Assembly (NCBI GenBank): GCA_002429165.1
Contig: DIYV01000144.1
Span: forward strand, 1 to 8,668
Direction of reading: 5' to 3'
DNA from: Gallionella sp. UBA6045
GTDB taxonomy: Bacteria; Pseudomonadota; Gammaproteobacteria; Burkholderiales; Gallionellaceae
DNA: 8,668 nt
Positions 6,237 to 8,668 of the stretch are shown piece by piece. A model generated the notes under the pieces. That model had not been told where the DNA came from. It made no database searches and was given only the letters and a program-made list of their open reading frames with translations. Both the position numbers and the translations under genes were made by a program. The first letter of the stretch is position 1. Each line of letters begins with the position of its first letter.

Positions 6237-6592
6237 GGAACAGAAGTCTACTCTTCAAAATTAACGGCCGTAAAGCAGACTCTCACAGCCAACGAAATCC
6301 GATTACCAGTGGGCGGCAGCTTTGGCCGAGGCGCGGACCTTCATGGAGAATCTCCTGACGGGCCGCTCGGGGTCAAAAAACAGCCCTTTGCCCTTGATAA
6401 TTGCCCGCCTGAAGGCGGAACTTTCAGGAATTACCAGAAAATGCCCACTCTGCCATATGCCCAATTTATCAAACCGGGTAGAATGATTTTTGTTATTGAA
6501 CATCCTGTAATCGTCAAGAAAAATACCAACCTGTAAGCCAACATTCAATCAGGCCAATAGCTTGTTAGAAAGAAAGGAGTCGTGAGGTCATC
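6237..6592. other. Mosaic intergenic stretch upstream of the cytochrome genes
   Basis: No supported gene. It contains an imperfect inverted repeat AGTCTACT/AGCAGACT (about 6244-6251 and 6273-6280) around the palindrome ACGGCCGT (6264-6271). A plus-strand open frame with no start at its 5' end (6274-6486) ends in a KCPLCHMP segment. One copy of the 24-nt repeat lies at 6398-6421. A ribosome site for the next ORF lies at the end. Frames on both strands (6303-6548 minus, 6309-6536 plus) have no start signals and contradict each other. Confidence 0.5.
6398..6421 (+). repeat. 24-nt repeat, copy 1
   Basis: Begins TAATTGCCC and ends GGCGGAAC. It matches 22 of 24 bases of the sequence at 8503-8526 in the same orientation. 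This copy also contains the hairpin CCGCC-TGAA-GGCGG. The two copies bracket the cytochrome/methyltransferase module. Confidence 0.45.
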
Positions 6593-6688
6593 ATGATAAA
6601 ATTTTTCATCAAGTCGGCAATATTGGCTGCTTTACTCTTGTCCGTACACGCGTATGGCCAGATGATGGGCATGATGCAAGGATGAGGC
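6593..6688 (+). pseudogene. Signal-peptide segment of the cytochrome c gene, cut off by an in-frame TGA
   Basis: ATG at 6593, with GAGG (6584-6587) five bases upstream and AAAGGAG further back, opens a 30-codon ORF. It begins with a clear Sec signal peptide, MIKFFIKSAILAALLLSVHA, then YGQMMGMMQG, and ends in TGA at 6683-6685. The very next codon (GGC, 6686) continues in the same frame into ATG 6689 of the cytochrome domain. The natural reading is one exported cytochrome of ~153 residues whose codon 31 became TGA. A G-to-T change in a glycine codon GGA would fit the Gly/Met-rich context. Alternatives are a sequencing error, read-through, or reinitiation at 6689. As it stands the leader is detached from the domain that needs export. 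Confidence 0.7.
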
Positions 6689-7054
6689 ATGATGAACATG
6701 TCGACGAACCGGCATCGCTTTGTCATGCAGAACGGCGTAGACCCCAGTTACGCATCCAGAGTGAACCCGCTGAAACATACTGCCAAAAACGCCGGGGATG
6801 GGAAGCGGCTGTATGAACAGAACTGTGCCCTATGCCACGGACAAACCGGGATGGGAAACGGTGAGGCTGGAAAAAACCTGGACCCCCCTGCAAATATCGC
6901 GGCATTCGGCAAGCGACCTATGGCAACTGAGGATACCTGCTATTGGTCGACAGCAGAAGGGGGTGTGCCATTTGGAACGGGAATGCCGCCATTCAAGGGC
7001 AATCTCAAAGAAGACGAAATATGGAAAATCGTAATGTATTTACGTGAGTTCTGA
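6689..7054 (+). CDS. Class I c-type cytochrome domain (separated from its signal peptide)
   Basis: A small single-haem cytochrome c for periplasmic electron transfer. In the 121-aa frame from ATG 6689, the haem-attachment motif CALCH is at residues 46-50, followed by G-rich GQTGMGNGEAG and DPPANIAAF. The likely axial Met is in GTGMPPFKG (M99), and the closing helix is EDEIWKIVMYLREF (108-121). All elements of a mono-haem class I domain are intact. From this start there is no signal peptide, so haem attachment, which happens in the periplasm, would fail. The signal sequence sits directly upstream in the same frame behind one TGA. AAGGA (6678-6682), which overlaps the TGA region, lies six bases before ATG 6689 and could permit reinitiation. 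It precedes a second cytochrome gene by 104 bases, of which nothing is assigned. Partner and donor are unknown. Confidence 0.85.
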   Translation: MMNMSTNRHRFVMQNGVDPSYASRVNPLKHTAKNAGDGKRLYEQNCALCHGQTGMGNGEAGKNLDPPANIAAFGKRPMATEDTCYWSTAEGGVPFGTGMPPFKGNLKEDEIWKIVMYLREF

Positions 7055-7158
7055 TATGTTACGCTCCATCAATAATGGCAGTCATAATGGCCTCGGTTGG
7101 TATTGCACGGTATCCATCCATTACCGGACCTCCCCACCTTAATAATGAAGAGTAAACA

Positions 7159-7590
7159 ATGAAAAAAATACTGCAAGCATGCATATTGGCCGGTTCCCTG
7201 GTCCTTGTAGCCCAGTCATGTGCCGCTGACCAGGATACAAGAACCAGGGTGGATTTGCCCGCCATGATGAAAACTCACATGTTGCACAGCATGCGCGACC
7301 ATCTTCTGGCGTTGCATGAGATACAGGCGGCGCTCGCAAAAGGGGAGTTCGACAAGGCCTCGGACATCGCAGAGAATCGTATCGGCATGAGTTCCCTGGA
7401 ATCCCATAATGCCGCCCACATGGCTCCTTTCATGCCCGAGGGGATGCAGAGCATCGGCACTGCAATGCACCACGCTGCCAGCCGCTTCGCCATGGCCGCC
7501 AGCGAAGGCGATTTGCCCCGCTCACTGGATGCGCTATCCAAAGTCACCGAGCAATGCGTGGCCTGCCACATGAGTTACAGGGTGAACTGA
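7159..7590 (+). CDS. Periplasmic cytochrome c'-like protein with C-terminal haem site
   Basis: A 143-residue exported protein. Residues 1-23 form a Sec signal peptide (MKKILQ, hydrophobic core, cleavage probably after CAA at 21-23; the AQSC at 18-21 is a poor lipobox). The mature part is helical and Met/His-rich (MMKTHMLHSMRDHLLALHE at 36-54). It ends in the haem-binding CVACH (133-137) followed by MSYRVN. A four-helix layout with CxxCH near the C-terminus is the signature of cytochromes c'/c556, which bind haem for electron transfer or for small gaseous ligands. The conserved fifth ligand would be H137; a sixth ligand cannot be assigned. A moderate ribosome site, GAAGAG (7147-7152), lies six bases before the ATG. 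It lies downstream of the cytochrome c domain and upstream of a methyltransferase, all on the plus strand. The exact subfamily is not resolved. Confidence 0.82.
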   Translation: MKKILQACILAGSLVLVAQSCAADQDTRTRVDLPAMMKTHMLHSMRDHLLALHEIQAALAKGEFDKASDIAENRIGMSSLESHNAAHMAPFMPEGMQSIGTAMHHAASRFAMAASEGDLPRSLDALSKVTEQCVACHMSYRVN

Positions 7591-7666
7591 ATCTATTAGC
7601 CGCAATCAGCCTTCGCCTTGGGTCTTAATCTGCGGTTTTGATAAAACGCTTTTACGGAGATAATAA

Positions 7667-8287
7667 ATGGATCGCAAACAACATTGGGAACAGGTGTATA
7701 CCACCAAGCCATCTGACTCGGTCAGCTGGTTCCAGGAACACGCCGACCTGTCTGTACGGCTGATCCACAACACCGGCCTTGGCAAAGATGCGGCCATTAT
7801 CGATGTCGGTGGCGGCACTTCCAAACTGGTGGATGACCTTGTAGCCGAAGGTTATACCGACCTGACCGTACTTGATTTGTCCTCGACTGCGATCGCTGTT
7901 GCAAAGCAGCGTTTGGGAAAACATGCGGATGCCATACACTGGATGGAAGGCGACATTACCCGCGCAGAGTTTCCCGTTCACCGATTCGATATCTGGCATG
8001 ATCGTGCAGTATTCCATTTCTTGACTGACCCGGCTGATCGCCACGCTTATGTCGGGCGGGTTATGAAAGCCGTTCGCCCGGGAGGACATGTGATCGTTGC
8101 CACCTTTGCCGAAGACGGGCCGGAAAAATGCAGCGGACTGCCCGTGATGAGGTATCAACCCGAATCCCTGCATGCCGAGTTTGGAGATTCATTCCTTCTT
8201 GTCGGGCACGAAAAGGAAGCTCACCACACACCGGCCGGGGCCGTTCAGCAGTTTGTTTATTGTTATTGCCGCAAGGGTAATAATTAG
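7667..8287 (+). CDS. Class I SAM-dependent methyltransferase
   Basis: A 206-residue cytosolic enzyme of the Methyltransf_25/12 type. The SAM site is visible: motif I IIDVGGGTS (44-52), the acidic ribose-binding end of strand 2 at D70 (TVLDLSS), GDIT (95-98), the strand-4 block FDIWHDRAVFHFL (107-119) and the post-motif VRPGGHVIVATF (136-147). The opening HWEQVYTTKPSDSVSWFQ is typical of a bacterial family annotated only as class I methyltransferase. The C-terminal half holds C155 (KCSG) and a YCYC pair (C199, C201), which could matter for a thiol or metal/metalloid substrate; this is speculation. GGAG (7656-7659) lies seven bases before the ATG. Its 76-base distance from the cytochrome c'-like gene allows, but does not prove, co-transcription. 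Substrate unknown. Confidence 0.9.
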   Translation: MDRKQHWEQVYTTKPSDSVSWFQEHADLSVRLIHNTGLGKDAAIIDVGGGTSKLVDDLVAEGYTDLTVLDLSSTAIAVAKQRLGKHADAIHWMEGDITRAEFPVHRFDIWHDRAVFHFLTDPADRHAYVGRVMKAVRPGGHVIVATFAEDGPEKCSGLPVMRYQPESLHAEFGDSFLLVGHEKEAHHTPAGAVQQFVYCYCRKGNN

Positions 8288-8429
8288 TCCCCTGCCCGGA
8301 CAACCACAACTTGAATACGGCTGTTCGCCTTGTGTCGAAGGCCGTCCTTTAATCTCCTTTACACAGCAGTCAGTTTTTTAGGCGACACTTGCACCGATAC
8401 CCAAAATTATCGCTTAAGCGAAGTGCCGT

Positions 8430-8459
8430 TGTAGGAGCCCGATTTATCGGGCTCCTACA
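8430..8459. repeat. Perfect palindrome, REP-like hairpin
   Basis: The arm TGTAGGAGCCCGAT (8430-8443) is followed by two T and its exact complement (8446-8459), 14 base pairs in all. There is no T-tract on either side, so it is not a standard intrinsic terminator. The TGTAGGAGC...GCTCCTACA form is like the dispersed extragenic palindromes of many Proteobacteria. A transcript from the methyltransferase gene would fold here and could be protected or ended. Confidence 0.75.
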
Positions 8460-8502
8460 CATGAGCGTCAATCTTTTGTAGTTTTAATTTCTGACTGCTG
8501 AG

Positions 8503-8526
8503 TAATTGCCTGCCTGAAAGCGGAAC
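8503..8526 (+). repeat. 24-nt repeat, copy 2
   Basis: Begins TAATTGCCT and ends AGCGGAAC. It differs from the copy at 6398-6421 at two positions and is in the same orientation. It sits in non-coding sequence 44 bases after the long palindrome. Confidence 0.45.
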
Positions 8527-8668
8527 GTCAATGCAGCAATTCGTGAAGGTCAGCGTTGTGCATGAACTGCGGCTTCCAATCACATCGCTCAACAGTTGGT
8601 CAGGTTGCCGGCGCCAAAGTATGGCAAAATCGCCGCCGCTCATTACAGGCCCAACCCGTTACTCTCCC

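Larger units (their letters stand above)
8288..8668. other. Intergenic end of the window
   Basis: No supported gene. It holds the short palindrome CGCTTAAGCG (8411-8420), the long palindrome at 8430-8459, and the second copy of the 24-nt repeat (8503-8526). A minus-strand 62-codon frame (8455-8643) runs through the long palindrome and the repeat and has no ribosome site. T6 near 8374-8379 follows no strong stem. Confidence 0.5.

Noticed and set aside
6303..6548. 81-aa minus and 75-aa plus frames in the mosaic region
   Set aside because: They overlap each other, lack start signals and include the non-coding repeat.
6683..6685. Organism with UGA read as glycine
   Set aside because: Other genes in the window (for example those ending at 7054 and 7590) use TGA as a normal stop, and the backbone is proteobacterial.
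6683..6730. TGA in the cytochrome gene as a selenocysteine codon
   Set aside because: No stable SECIS-like hairpin directly after the TGA, and the position is in a Gly/Met linker, not at a redox-active residue.
7056..7142. 28-codon ORF between the two cytochrome genes
   Set aside because: No ribosome site, unremarkable peptide, length expected by chance.
8455..8643. 62-aa minus frame at the window end
   Set aside because: Passes through the repeat copy and the edge of the palindrome; no Shine-Dalgarno sequence or coding bias.
1..8668. CRISPR array, rRNA, insertion-sequence transposase or integrase
   Set aside because: No regularly spaced repeats, no rRNA-like sequence, and no frame with transposase or tyrosine-recombinase motifs were seen.

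Overview
The window looks like chromosome of a betaproteobacterium, most likely in the Nitrosomonadales/Gallionellaceae area. The reasons are the GC-rich block of a pyruvate-dehydrogenase-type E3, a DUF4197 protein, a YqaA-like membrane protein and a GspE/PulE ATPase, followed by small c-type cytochrome genes. This placement is inferred from protein style, not from a search.

Layout. (1) Positions 1-3821 are a compact, GC-rich, co-directional (+) backbone: the 3' part of lpd, a DUF4197 exported protein whose ATG overlaps the lpd stop by one base, a YqaA/DedA-like membrane protein, and a complete type II secretion/type IV pilus assembly ATPase. (2) A fragment that looks like the 3' end of a tRNA (T-arm plus 3' acceptor strand, about 3915-3942) follows directly after the ATPase. 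From there to about 6260 the DNA is visibly more AT-rich and looks like an accessory island: a small (-) gene with a 10-codon leader ORF, a divergent small winged-helix regulator with inverted repeats in the shared upstream region, a gap with one candidate mini-gene, and a (-) pair made of a Cys-rich small protein coupled by ATGA to a 285-aa protein whose two ends resemble the DUF6499 and DUF2285 regulators of integrative elements. No integrase is visible in the window. (3) Positions 6240-6590 are a non-coding or decayed mosaic. (4) Positions 6593-8287 are a (+) module: a class I cytochrome c whose signal peptide is cut from its haem domain by an in-frame TGA, a four-helix cytochrome c'-like protein with a C-terminal haem site, and a SAM-dependent methyltransferase. 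(5) Positions 8288-8668 are intergenic, with a perfect 14-bp-arm palindrome and a second copy of a 24-nt motif also found just before the cytochrome module.

How the genes may work together: the backbone genes are housekeeping or surface-machinery genes with no clear shared pathway. The island genes look regulatory. The cytochromes would act in the periplasm on electron transfer or small-ligand binding, with the methyltransferase a cytosolic neighbour of unknown substrate. The observations most worth follow-up are the TGA-split cytochrome, the ATGA-coupled Cys-rich/DUF2285-like pair, the leader peptide and operator-like repeats of the divergent pair, and the direct 24-nt repeats bracketing the cytochrome module.
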